DNA of 8,034 bases from Planctomycetota bacterium (GTDB lineage Bacteria > Planctomycetota > Phycisphaerae > Sedimentisphaerales > Anaerohalosphaeraceae). Made by a program: the position numbers and the translations under genes. The notes beneath the pieces were generated by a model, which did not search any database, was not told the origin of the DNA, and was given only the letters and a program-made list of their open reading frames with translations. The stretch lies in contig JAAYQH010000307.1 in assembly GCA_012519365.1 (NCBI GenBank), forward strand, positions 1-8,034. The letters run 5' to 3'. Shown here one piece after another: positions 1-5,660 of this stretch (positions are counted from its first letter, which is position 1; every line of letters begins with the position of its first letter).

Positions 1-818
1 CCCGACAATGCCACATCGTCGTTGCGGCGCAGGTAACTGGCGTAGGTTAAAATAACCCCGAACCCGACACTGAGTGAAAAGAAAATCTGTCCGGCCGCGG
101 CCAGCCAGACACTGGGATCGCTGAGGGCCTTCCAGTCTGGATTCCACAAAAACCCAAGCCCGTTGATCACGTTGTTTTCCGGCCTTGTCGGATCCGGCGC
201 CCCCAGCGTCAAAACCCGCACCGCAAGAATCACCGCAATCACCACCAGCAGCGGCAGGGCCCACTTGCAGAACCGCTCAATGCCTCGACTGATGCCGAAT
301 CCCACCACAATCACATTGATGGCGAAGCTGATCAGAAAGAACAAATACGCTGTTGCGATCCCGCTGAAGTGCTCGTTGTGAACCAGCCCCTGATAGCCGC
401 ATAAAAAGTCTGCCATGGCCGTCGAATCCGTACAACCGGCATACTTGCCGGTAATCGCAAAAACGCTGTAGCCCAGCAGCCAAGATTCGACATAGGTATA
501 AAAGGTAAAAATGACAACAGGTCCGAATATCCCGATTACCCCGAAGTATTTGATAAAGCGGTTTTTTTGCCACATGGTGTGGAACACGCCCGGTGCGGTG
601 CTGTGGCCGAACCCGCCGCCGAACCGCCCGATGGTCCACTCAATCCACATCAACGGCAGACCCAACAGAAAAAAAGAAATGAAATAGGGGATCATAAACG
701 CACCGCCGCCATTTTCGGCGGCCACCCCGGGGAAACGCAGAAAATTACCCAGGCCGACAGCGCTTCCGGCCACCGCCAATACAATCCCCAAACGGCTTGA
801 CCAACGCTGCTGCGTCAT
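1..818 (-). CDS. Sodium-dependent transporter, neurotransmitter:sodium symporter (NSS/SNF, LeuT-type) family, C-terminus outside window
   Basis: Probable Na+-coupled importer of an amino acid or related small molecule in the inner membrane. I translated it from the ATG at 818; 272 residues are visible of a family length of about 450-510, and it runs off the left edge, so the gene is cut by the window rather than broken. Residues 9-30 carry the TM1 signature with the unwound AGSAVGLGN segment and RFP end, which in LeuT forms the Na+ and substrate sites. [11 protein letters not shown] (35-45) opens TM2, Tyr107 and Glu111 sit in TM3 (matching LeuT Tyr108 and Glu112), SRGIER (177-182) leads into TM5, and [12 protein letters not shown] (243-254) is TM6. 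The visible end, RRNDDVALS, is typical of the loop after TM6. The start is supported by GGGAG 8 nt upstream; an in-frame GTG 15 nt earlier is less likely. Substrate cannot be read from the sequence. Family assignment is very secure. Confidence 0.95.
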   Translation of the reverse strand, partial: MTQQRWSSRLGIVLAVAGSAVGLGNFLRFPGVAAENGGGAFMIPYFISFFLLGLPLMWIEWTIGRFGGGFGHSTAPGVFHTMWQKNRFIKYFGVIGIFGPVVIFTFYTYVESWLLGYSVFAITGKYAGCTDSTAMADFLCGYQGLVHNEHFSGIATAYLFFLISFAINVIVVGFGISRGIERFCKWALPLLVVIAVILAVRVLTLGAPDPTRPENNVINGLGFLWNPDWKALSDPSVWLAAAGQIFFSLSVGFGVILTYASYLRRNDDVALS

Positions 819-895
819 CCGATTGGCTCCCACAAAAACTAAAATTCACTGATTACAATGCAAAGAAACCTATTAAAACACTTACGGCAACGCCG

Positions 896-936
896 CCTCA
901 TCCCTCTGATCACATTTTTATGGTTGCATGATGAGG
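896..936 (-). repeat. 7-bp inverted repeat downstream of the amidohydrolase gene
   Basis: On the plus strand CCTCATC (896-902) and GATGAGG (930-936) are perfect inverted copies with a 27-nt loop. They begin 3 nt after the stop codon of the amidohydrolase gene, in the 120-bp gap before the transporter gene. In the minus-strand transcript this could form a stem that protects the 3' end or slows transcription, but no U-tract follows directly, so I do not call it an intrinsic terminator. A second small hairpin, CGGC-GTT-GCCG, lies just beyond at about 885-895, followed by a modest T-rich stretch. Confidence 0.35.
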
Positions 937-938
937 TT

Positions 939-1715
939 TTATTTTATTCCTAATGTTTTCAAACTGTCGCGCTCGACAATACTGCGCAGTTTCTCACGGG
1001 GCACCTGCGGCAGATGCGTATCGGCCAGCATCTTATTAAACCCCAGCAGCGTCTCAATGCAGTGGTCCGGTTCAGCAGAAGGAAAGCCGCTGCCAAACAG
1101 CAGTTTGTCCATCACACCGGCCTCATAAGCTCCCATGATCAGATTGTAGACCTGCCATATCTTTTGCGGATGAATCGTCAGGTCGGCAAACACATTCTCA
1201 TGCTTGCCAAGCAGGCACAGAGTCTGCAAATAAAACGGCAACCCCATGCGGCCGATGACGATCCGAAGCCGCGGAAACAGCCGCGCTACCTCATCCAGCA
1301 GCCACGGCTGAGCATAGCCCATGGTTGCCGTCTGCGAAAACGGCGGACAGTTATGGAAAAACACAATCAGTCCCTCCTGTTCGGCCGCCTCGTACAACTG
1401 AAGTGCCCGGCTGTGCGCTGGATGAAAGTCCTCTTCTGCGCAATACAAGACCACTCCCACCATCCGCTCTTGATTTTTCAGCGATTTGAGCCGTTTGGTC
1501 GTTATGTCATTGTCCAGCGGGTTTACAGCCGCAAAGCCGTAGGCTTTGGGCGTTTGACGCAGGTATGTTTCCAGATCGGCGTTCCACTCATTGCGCTGCG
1601 GCCCTGCGCCGGCCAGAACAAAGCACGCGTCCACATTTTTACACAGACGCTGATGCTCTTCGGTCAGCTTGCCACGCTCAGAGCACTGCAGATGCGTATG
1701 GCAATCCACAATCAT
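939..1715 (-). CDS. Amidohydrolase family 2 (PF04909-type) TIM-barrel protein with altered active-site positions
   Basis: A 258-residue metal-dependent-hydrolase-fold protein, short but complete for the Amidohydro_2 (ACMSD-like) group. The N-terminal beta-strand ends in DCHTHL with the metal-binding HxH pair at His6 and His8. FHP (97-99) followed by YEAAEQEGLIVFFHN (108-122) matches the family's middle region, giving the usual third His (His121). The later positions differ: the strand normally ending in a His before Met-Gly or Gly-Gly reads VIGRMG, placing Arg at 156, and the usual GSD-Y/F-P motif reads GSGFP, placing Gly at 210 where the catalytic/metal Asp is expected. It may therefore hydrolyse poorly, use different chemistry, or be a binding protein. 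The start has AAGGA 6 nt upstream, and a candidate promoter with a perfect TTGACA lies about 100 bp upstream. No signal peptide is seen, so it is probably cytoplasmic. Substrate unknown. Fold assignment is secure; activity is uncertain. Confidence 0.85.
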   Translation of the reverse strand: MIVDCHTHLQCSERGKLTEEHQRLCKNVDACFVLAGAGPQRNEWNADLETYLRQTPKAYGFAAVNPLDNDITTKRLKSLKNQERMVGVVLYCAEEDFHPAHSRALQLYEAAEQEGLIVFFHNCPPFSQTATMGYAQPWLLDEVARLFPRLRIVIGRMGLPFYLQTLCLLGKHENVFADLTIHPQKIWQVYNLIMGAYEAGVMDKLLFGSGFPSAEPDHCIETLLGFNKMLADTHLPQVPREKLRSIVERDSLKTLGIK

Positions 1716-1734
1716 AGTCCATCCTTAATTTGCT

Positions 1735-1748
1735 CAAGGAAACCCTTG
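1735..1748 (-). other. Small hairpin in the 5' leader of the amidohydrolase gene
   Basis: CAAGG (1735-1739) and CCTTG (1744-1748) form a perfect 5-bp stem closed by a 4-nt loop, about 20 nt upstream of the ATG at 1715. It would lie in the leader of the minus-strand transcript from the candidate promoter at 1795-1822. It does not cover the Shine-Dalgarno sequence. Function unknown; short stems of this size also occur by chance. Confidence 0.3.
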
Positions 1749-1794
1749 TTGATATCCTTATTTTCGGCTACATTTTACTCATCCCAATGCGTAC

Positions 1795-1822
1795 AGTAAA
1801 GCCAAAAGACAAACGCTGTCAA
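1795..1822 (-). promoter_or_regulatory. Candidate sigma70 promoter for the amidohydrolase gene
   Basis: Reading the minus strand, a perfect TTGACA lies at 1822-1817 and, after 16 bp, TTTACT (4 of 6 matches to TATAAT) at 1800-1795. The predicted start point is near 1788, giving a leader of about 70 nt. It is back to back with a plus-strand candidate whose -35 box begins only 6 bp away. The call rests on box matches alone. Confidence 0.45.
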
Positions 1823-1828
1823 GGACTT

Positions 1829-1858
1829 TTAGACATTGCCGCCAAAAGAAGATATACA
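1829..1858 (+). promoter_or_regulatory. Candidate sigma70 promoter for the DUF4416 gene
   Basis: TTAGAC at 1829-1834 (a loose -35 box) and TATACA at 1853-1858 (a good -10 box) are separated by 18 bp. The predicted start point is about 1865, just before the ATGGG/CCCAT hairpin, leaving a leader of nearly 90 nt. The weak -35 box makes this tentative. Confidence 0.35.
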
Positions 1859-1867
1859 AAAACGTAA

Positions 1868-1928
1868 ATGGGTCGTGCCCATCCGATGGTCTTACGGAGA
1901 GCGAAAGGGAAGCAGCATCCAGGCTTTT
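1868..1928 (+). other. Possible structured leader RNA upstream of the DUF4416 gene
   Basis: This part of the 237-bp intergenic region can fold into several small stems. ATGGG (1868-1872) pairs with CCCAT (1878-1882) around a 5-nt loop. GATG (1885-1888) can pair with CATC (1916-1919). Alternatively AAGC (1910-1913) can pair with GCTT (1923-1926), extended by two G-U pairs. The purine-rich stretch between them (about 1895-1915) looks unlike the flanking AT-rich spacer. I could not match it to a riboswitch class: it lacks the full conserved cores of cobalamin, ZTP, glycine and SRP RNAs, although short pieces resemble some of them. It could be a regulatory leader or ordinary untranslated sequence. 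Confidence 0.25.
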
Positions 1929-1952
1929 GAAACAGTAGAAAGGACGTTGTGA

Positions 1953-2507
1953 ATGTGGGACTTGCCGGCACCCAAACCGGTCAAATTGATCTGCGGCATC
2001 CTGGCCAGTGATGCCGAGGCACTCGAGGCGGCCCGTGATCTCTTAACCCGGACGCTGGGACGGGCCGATTGTGTCAGTCAGATATGGCCGTTTGATATGA
2101 CCGCCTATTATGCGGAACAGGCCGGACCGGAGATTCTGCGCCAATTTGTCGCCTTTGAGCAATTGATCGACCCCGGCAGGCTGGCCGCCGTCAAACACAC
2201 CACCAACCGGCTTGAGCAACGGTTGGCCCACACGTTGCAGCGGCCGTGGCCGCGGCCGGTCAATTTTGACCCCGGCCTGATTGAGCCGAGTAAACTCGTG
2301 CTGGCCTCGACCAAGAACTTTGCCCATCGCGTCTATATCGGCGACCGGATGTACGCCGAAGTAACGATGACCTATGTCCGCGGCACCTGGCAGACCTTCC
2401 CCTTTACCTTTCCCGACTTCAAGAGCGGCCGCTATGACGCGTTCTTCAACATCGTTCGCCAGCGCCTTGTCGAACAGCAAAAGCAAACCCCGCCGCAAGA
2501 GGCCTAA
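1953..2507 (+). CDS. DUF4416 family protein, function unknown
   Basis: A 184-residue protein and the only plus-strand gene in the window. It matches the DUF4416 family as I recall it: an N-terminal PVKLICGIL strand (9-17), a WPFDMTAYY segment (45-53), FEQLIDPG (68-75), NFDPG (104-108), the strongly conserved SKLVLASTKNFAHRVY block (113-128), and YAEVT (134-138) before the aromatic TFPFTFPDF (148-156). Conserved Asp, Lys, Asn, His and Glu residues in these motifs could form a binding or catalytic site, but no activity is established to my knowledge. No signal peptide or membrane segment is seen, so it is probably cytoplasmic. The start is supported by AGAAAGGA ending 8 nt upstream of the ATG. 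It is transcribed divergently from the amidohydrolase gene and converges on yebC, so it is probably a single-gene unit. The short C-terminal tail is Gln/Pro-rich. Family call secure; function unknown. Confidence 0.88.
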   Translation: MWDLPAPKPVKLICGILASDAEALEAARDLLTRTLGRADCVSQIWPFDMTAYYAEQAGPEILRQFVAFEQLIDPGRLAAVKHTTNRLEQRLAHTLQRPWPRPVNFDPGLIEPSKLVLASTKNFAHRVYIGDRMYAEVTMTYVRGTWQTFPFTFPDFKSGRYDAFFNIVRQRLVEQQKQTPPQEA

Positions 2508-2558
2508 ACTCAACCGCCCCTAAACAGGACCGACCATAAGGATGACGATGAGGATGTC

Positions 2559-3311
2559 TTATGAAGATATCTTTTGAAGGATTTCGTCGGGGATATCAAA
2601 GTTGGCATACAATTCCTGCACATCGTCGTGATCCTCAAAATCTTCCATCAACGCCAAAATCCGCTGAGCCAGGTCCGGATCGCTGATGGTGACGGTGTTT
2701 TCAGGCATCATCGACAGCTCGGCGCTGTTAAGGGGGATGTGTTTTTCCTCCAGCGCTGCTTTCAGATCGTCATAGGCATCCGGCTCGCACGTTACTTCAT
2801 ACAACTCGCCGGTGTTCTCGATATCGTCAGCTCCATTGCTCAGGGCGATCTCCATCAGAGTATCCTCATCGATATCGCTGGTCTTGACGGTAATCACGCC
2901 GCGTTTTTTGAACATCCAACTGACACAACCGGTCGCGCCGAGCGAGCCGCCGCGCCGCTCAAAAATCTTTCGGATTTCCGGTGCTGTGCGGGTGCGGTTG
3001 TCGGTCAGACCCTCCACCATAATCGCTACGCCGCCGGGGGCATAGCCTTCATACAGCACCTCTTCGTAGGTGACGCCGCCCATTTCACCGGTTCCCTTTT
3101 TGATGGCCTTTTCGATGGTGTCTTTGGGCATATTAGCATCTTTGGCCTTGTCGATAGCGTACCGCAGCGTCAAATTGGCCGCAGGGTCTCCGCCGCCGGC
3201 CTTGGCCGCAACGATAATCATCCGCGCAATCTTGCTCCACAATTTCCCGCGTTTGGCGTCGTTAGCCGCCTTTTTATGTTTGATTCCCGCCCAATGCGAA
3301 TGTCCAGCCAT
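2559..3311 (-). CDS. yebC: YebC/PmpR (TACO1) family protein
   Basis: A 250-residue cytoplasmic protein matching the YebC family along its whole length, which is normal for the family. It opens with the hallmark MAGHSHWAGIKHKK and the following basic KRGKLWSKIARMI region. It then has the AKDANMPKDTIEKAIKKGTG segment, EGYAPGGVAIMVEGLTDNRTRT, and GGSLGATGCVSW with an aromatic cap. The C-terminal half is acidic, ending in the usual DVQELYANFDIP. Family members have been described as transcriptional regulators and, more recently, as factors that act on ribosomes at difficult nascent peptides; the mitochondrial homologue TACO1 supports translation. The location near infB and rbfA fits a translation role, but that is inference. 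I chose the ATG at 3311, with AAGGA 7 nt upstream; an in-frame upstream extension of 12 residues is not part of the family. It lies 121 bp after hisG and has its own candidate promoter. Confidence 0.96.
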   Translation of the reverse strand: MAGHSHWAGIKHKKAANDAKRGKLWSKIARMIIVAAKAGGGDPAANLTLRYAIDKAKDANMPKDTIEKAIKKGTGEMGGVTYEEVLYEGYAPGGVAIMVEGLTDNRTRTAPEIRKIFERRGGSLGATGCVSWMFKKRGVITVKTSDIDEDTLMEIALSNGADDIENTGELYEVTCEPDAYDDLKAALEEKHIPLNSAELSMMPENTVTISDPDLAQRILALMEDFEDHDDVQELYANFDIPDEILQKISS

Positions 3312-3358
3312 AATGATTTCCTTAGTGATACGTGAATTCTTAAACAAAACGCAATGGA

Positions 3359-3387
3359 ATTAAATGCTAAGCACTACGTTCTAACAA
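3359..3387 (-). promoter_or_regulatory. Candidate sigma70 promoter for yebC
   Basis: On the minus strand TTGTTA (3387-3382, 4 of 6 matches) is followed after 17 bp by TTTAAT (3364-3359, 5 of 6). This predicts a start near 3352 and a leader of about 40 nt before the yebC ATG. A short inverted repeat, ACGTT/AACGT (3376-3380 and 3388-3392), overlaps the -35 box and could bind a regulator. It would let yebC be expressed separately from hisG. Confidence 0.45.
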
Positions 3388-3432
3388 AACGTTACTCTTG
3401 AATCCCAACGGACTATTGTTCTGACCTCAGAG

Positions 3433-4308
3433 CTAATGGATGACCTTATTTAACGGATAGGTAAAAATCCCCGACGCGCCGGCACGTTTCAATTGCGGAA
3501 TCAATTCTCGTTCAATCCGTTCTTCAACCAGCGTTTCAACCGCCACATATTCCGAATCGGCCAGCGGCGAGACCGTCGGGCTTTTTTCCGACGGCAGGAT
3601 GTCGAGGATTGCCCCCAGATTCTGTTTATCCACGTTGAGTTTCAGACCCACCAGCGTCCGCGCATCTATTGCAGCATTGAGCAAAATAGCAATGTTTTCG
3701 ATTTTATGCCGCTTAAACGCATCCTGCCACGCCTCGTGACAGGCAATAAATCGCGTCGTGGATTCCAAAATGGTATCGATAATCCGCAGATTATTCGCCT
3801 GCAGCGACGAACCGGTCTCGGTCAATTCCACAATACCGTTGACCAGCCGTGCCTTGACCTCGGTGGCGCCCCAGCTGAACTCTACTTTGACCTTGATGTT
3901 TTTCTGCTCAAAGTAACGACGCGTCGTATTGACCAGTTCGGTCGCAATGATCCCACCGGCCAGATCTTCGGGTTTTTCCACGGACGACTCATTCGGCACG
4001 GCCAGTACCCAGCGAGCCGGATTGGAGGTGGCCTTGCTGTATCGCAGTTCGCACACCTCATGCACATCCGAGGCGTTCTCCATAATCCAGTCATATCCGG
4101 TAAAGCCGGCGTCCAGCACGCCTTCTTCCACATACCGGCTCATCTCCTGAGCACGCAGCAGGATTAACTGGATCTGCGGATCATCAATCCGCGGAAAATA
4201 ACTGCGTTCAAAGCCAGAGATATTAAACCCGGCCTTTTCAAACAATTCGAACGTGGCGTTCTGAAGACTGCCTTTAGGAATACCCAGTTTCAATACTTTT
4301 TCAGACAA
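3433..4308 (-). CDS. hisG: ATP phosphoribosyltransferase, long (HisG_L) form
   Basis: Catalyses the first committed step of histidine biosynthesis, joining ATP and PRPP to give phosphoribosyl-ATP, in the cytoplasm. The 291 residues match the long, self-sufficient form: LGIPKGSLQ (8-16) opens the first half, GFTGYDWI (68-75) is the conserved domain-I loop, and the PRPP-binding signature is ELTETGSSLQANNLRIID (161-178). The C-terminal ACT-like regulatory domain (about 215-290, including LVGLKLNV and AVETLVEE) is the one that binds histidine in feedback inhibition of other long forms. A HisZ partner is therefore not expected. The start is a TTG at 4308 with AAAGGA 9 nt upstream; an in-frame stop lies 27 nt upstream and no ATG or GTG fits between. 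It is 72 bp after the HhH-GPD gene on the same strand. No other his gene is in view. Confidence 0.97.
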   Translation of the reverse strand: MSEKVLKLGIPKGSLQNATFELFEKAGFNISGFERSYFPRIDDPQIQLILLRAQEMSRYVEEGVLDAGFTGYDWIMENASDVHEVCELRYSKATSNPARWVLAVPNESSVEKPEDLAGGIIATELVNTTRRYFEQKNIKVKVEFSWGATEVKARLVNGIVELTETGSSLQANNLRIIDTILESTTRFIACHEAWQDAFKRHKIENIAILLNAAIDARTLVGLKLNVDKQNLGAILDILPSEKSPTVSPLADSEYVAVETLVEERIERELIPQLKRAGASGIFTYPLNKVIH

Positions 4309-4380
4309 TGTTGTGATTCCTTTACAATAAACCTGTCATTTTGCCTGGCTCAAACGGGCCGTTAATCCGCTCACGCGGTG

Positions 4381-5085
4381 TTACTTTTTGGAGGTTTTTT
4401 TCTGAGTCGTTTTTTTCTTTTTGGTATTTTTGCTTCCCGAGCCGGCGCGGGAGGCTGTTTTGGCGCGGGTCGATTTGGTGTTTCTGCCCTCAGCCTCAGC
4501 ACGCAAAAACACATAAAACGGATACGCATCAGCGGCCGCAATATGTCGCTCAAGGAAGCTTTCGATCTCCTGAATCGTCGCTTCCGGATGCACCAACTCC
4601 TTGTCCCGCAGGTACTTGACCATCGGGTCAGTCAGCGGGATGGCATGGCCGCCCAGCGCGGTCAAAAACGTATAAGCCGCTGCGAAGTGTGTAATGCCTG
4701 CCAACTCGTCCAGTTCTTTTCTGGCCTGCCGTTTGCCCTCCCCGCCCAGCGGCTGAAGGCTGACTTTGTCGTATTTTTCAAAGATGGCGTTTAGAGTCGC
4801 TGTCAGGGCCTGTGCCGAGGCTGCTGCTGCGTCGGACGTGTCGCCGAAAACCTCCAAAATCTCTTCCGGTCGCGACACCCGCAGATCATTCATATCCACA
4901 AAATGGTCGCGCACACGCCGATGGATTTTGACAGCGTTGGTCTCGGTGGTAAAGGCACTGATAAAGGCATAGACGATCGCATCGACCGGATCGCTGTACG
5001 TCGGCGGCACAACCGGATCGGCCGAAGTGCTTAATGTCTTGAACAGAGATTCGATTTTAGGGCTGTAGTCTTTACTATTCTTCAT
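4381..5085 (-). CDS. HhH-GPD (endonuclease III-like) fold protein with lysine-rich C-terminal tail
   Basis: A 234-residue protein resembling the helix-hairpin-helix GPD base-excision glycosylase fold. DPVDAIVYAFISAFTTETNA (32-51) matches the first helical bundle of endonuclease III. LDELAGITHFAAAYTFL (125-141) corresponds to the HhH motif, and IPLTDPMVKYL (149-159) to the following helix, with Asp153 at the position of the conserved catalytic Asp. Two differences stand out: the Lys that makes endonuclease III a lyase is not in the HhH motif, and the protein has no cysteine, so it cannot hold the C-terminal [4Fe-4S] cluster. Residues 201-234 form a tail with 11 Lys and 3 Arg and no acidic residue, likely disordered and nucleic-acid binding. 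It could be a monofunctional glycosylase, or a non-catalytic DNA/RNA-binding relative. It begins 18 bp after rbfA, so it is probably in the same operon. The start has AAAAGG 8 nt upstream. Fold call moderately secure; function uncertain. Confidence 0.7.
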   Translation of the reverse strand: MKNSKDYSPKIESLFKTLSTSADPVVPPTYSDPVDAIVYAFISAFTTETNAVKIHRRVRDHFVDMNDLRVSRPEEILEVFGDTSDAAAASAQALTATLNAIFEKYDKVSLQPLGGEGKRQARKELDELAGITHFAAAYTFLTALGGHAIPLTDPMVKYLRDKELVHPEATIQEIESFLERHIAAADAYPFYVFLRAEAEGRNTKSTRAKTASRAGSGSKNTKKKKTTQKKTSKK

Positions 5086-5103
5086 CGCCTTGACCTTTTC
5101 TGA

Positions 5104-5535
5104 TTAAGGGCTCTGCGGTTCGTCCTCGTCCGAGTCGTCCAATTCGAAGTTTTGCTCGGCACCCTCTTCAAAGGGCTGCTCATATTCCCGACGCGCCCGA
5201 TCAATCAGATCCAGCGTCTGGAGTGTCTTTTTCATTTTCGTATCCAGTTCAAACCGCAAATGCGGACAGACGCGCCCTGTCAAATCGCGTCCCAATGCCG
5301 CCTGAATAGGGCCGGCGGCGTGCTGTATCGCAGCAAAGGTTAACTTGCCTGCCTTTTCGTCAACGCCGAAGATGCTGAGATACACCGTGGCGTTTTTCGT
5401 ATCAGGCGATATCGAGACTTCCGTCACGCTAATCAGCCCCATGATTCGCGGGTCGCTTAGTCGATTCTGAATCGTATTGCTGACTGAATCTCGAATCACA
5501 CGCGCTATCTTCAGTTGTCGTCTTGATTTCGCCAT
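5104..5535 (-). CDS. rbfA: Ribosome-binding factor A
   Basis: A 30S-subunit assembly factor that binds immature small subunits and helps 16S rRNA 5'-end maturation and cold adaptation. From the ATG at 5535 it has 143 residues, a normal length. The KH-like core is recognisable: RQLKIARVIRDSVSNTI (6-22), then DPRIMGLISVTEVSISPD (28-45), ATVYLSIFG (49-57) and PHLRFELDTKMKKTL (91-105), where PxLRFxxD is the family signature. The tail (about 118-140) is strongly acidic. An in-frame GTG 12 nt upstream (5547) is an alternative start, giving four extra residues. Neither start has a good Shine-Dalgarno sequence, so the exact start is uncertain. It follows infB, as in many bacteria, 125 bp after the infB stop, and precedes the HhH-GPD gene by 18 bp. 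Confidence 0.93.
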   Translation of the reverse strand: MAKSRRQLKIARVIRDSVSNTIQNRLSDPRIMGLISVTEVSISPDTKNATVYLSIFGVDEKAGKLTFAAIQHAAGPIQAALGRDLTGRVCPHLRFELDTKMKKTLQTLDLIDRARREYEQPFEEGAEQNFELDDSDEDEPQSP

Positions 5536-5660
5536 ATTTATACGCACACGTTGTACGTACTGCTGAAACGCCGTCTTGACGTTCGCAATGTAAAAACCAT
5601 ATCCAAAAAGCCGTTTTGAAAACCCCTTCCGACTTACGTGTTAACCCTCTGACCGATGAC

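Noticed and set aside
277..639. Minus-strand open frame of 120 codons inside the transporter gene
   Set aside because: Out of frame with the NSS transporter, whose continuous LeuT-like translation covers the whole region.
1014..1799. Plus-strand open frame of 261 codons opposite the amidohydrolase gene
   Set aside because: Antisense shadow rich in Arg, Gln and His with no domain; the minus-strand frame has clear family motifs and a good ribosome-binding site.
1871..1910. Possible ZTP riboswitch, from GGGTCGTG and GGAGAGCGA
   Set aside because: The conserved downstream CCGCCUGGGCA core is absent and the downstream gene is not a folate or purine gene.
1895..1920. Possible SRP RNA, from the GGGAAGCAGC stretch
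   Set aside because: The matching 5' strand of helix 8 (UCAGGUCC-like) and the GGAA tetraloop stem are missing, so only one strand resembles the conserved element.
2508..2558. Intrinsic terminator between the convergent DUF4416 and yebC genes
   Set aside because: No stable stem followed by a T-tract is visible on either strand in this 51-bp gap; it holds only short GATGA-like repeats.
2574..3335. Plus-strand open frame of 253 codons opposite yebC
   Set aside because: Antisense shadow of a very highly conserved gene; no motif and no supported start.
3493..4167. Plus-strand open frame of 224 codons opposite hisG
   Set aside because: Antisense shadow of hisG, with no recognisable features of its own.
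4367..4378. CCGC/GCGG hairpin after the HhH-GPD gene as a terminator
   Set aside because: Only four base pairs with a GTGA loop and no following U-tract, so it does not support termination before hisG.
5553..5560. GTACGTAC palindrome upstream of rbfA
   Set aside because: Only 8 bp, single copy, with no associated promoter boxes; expected by chance.
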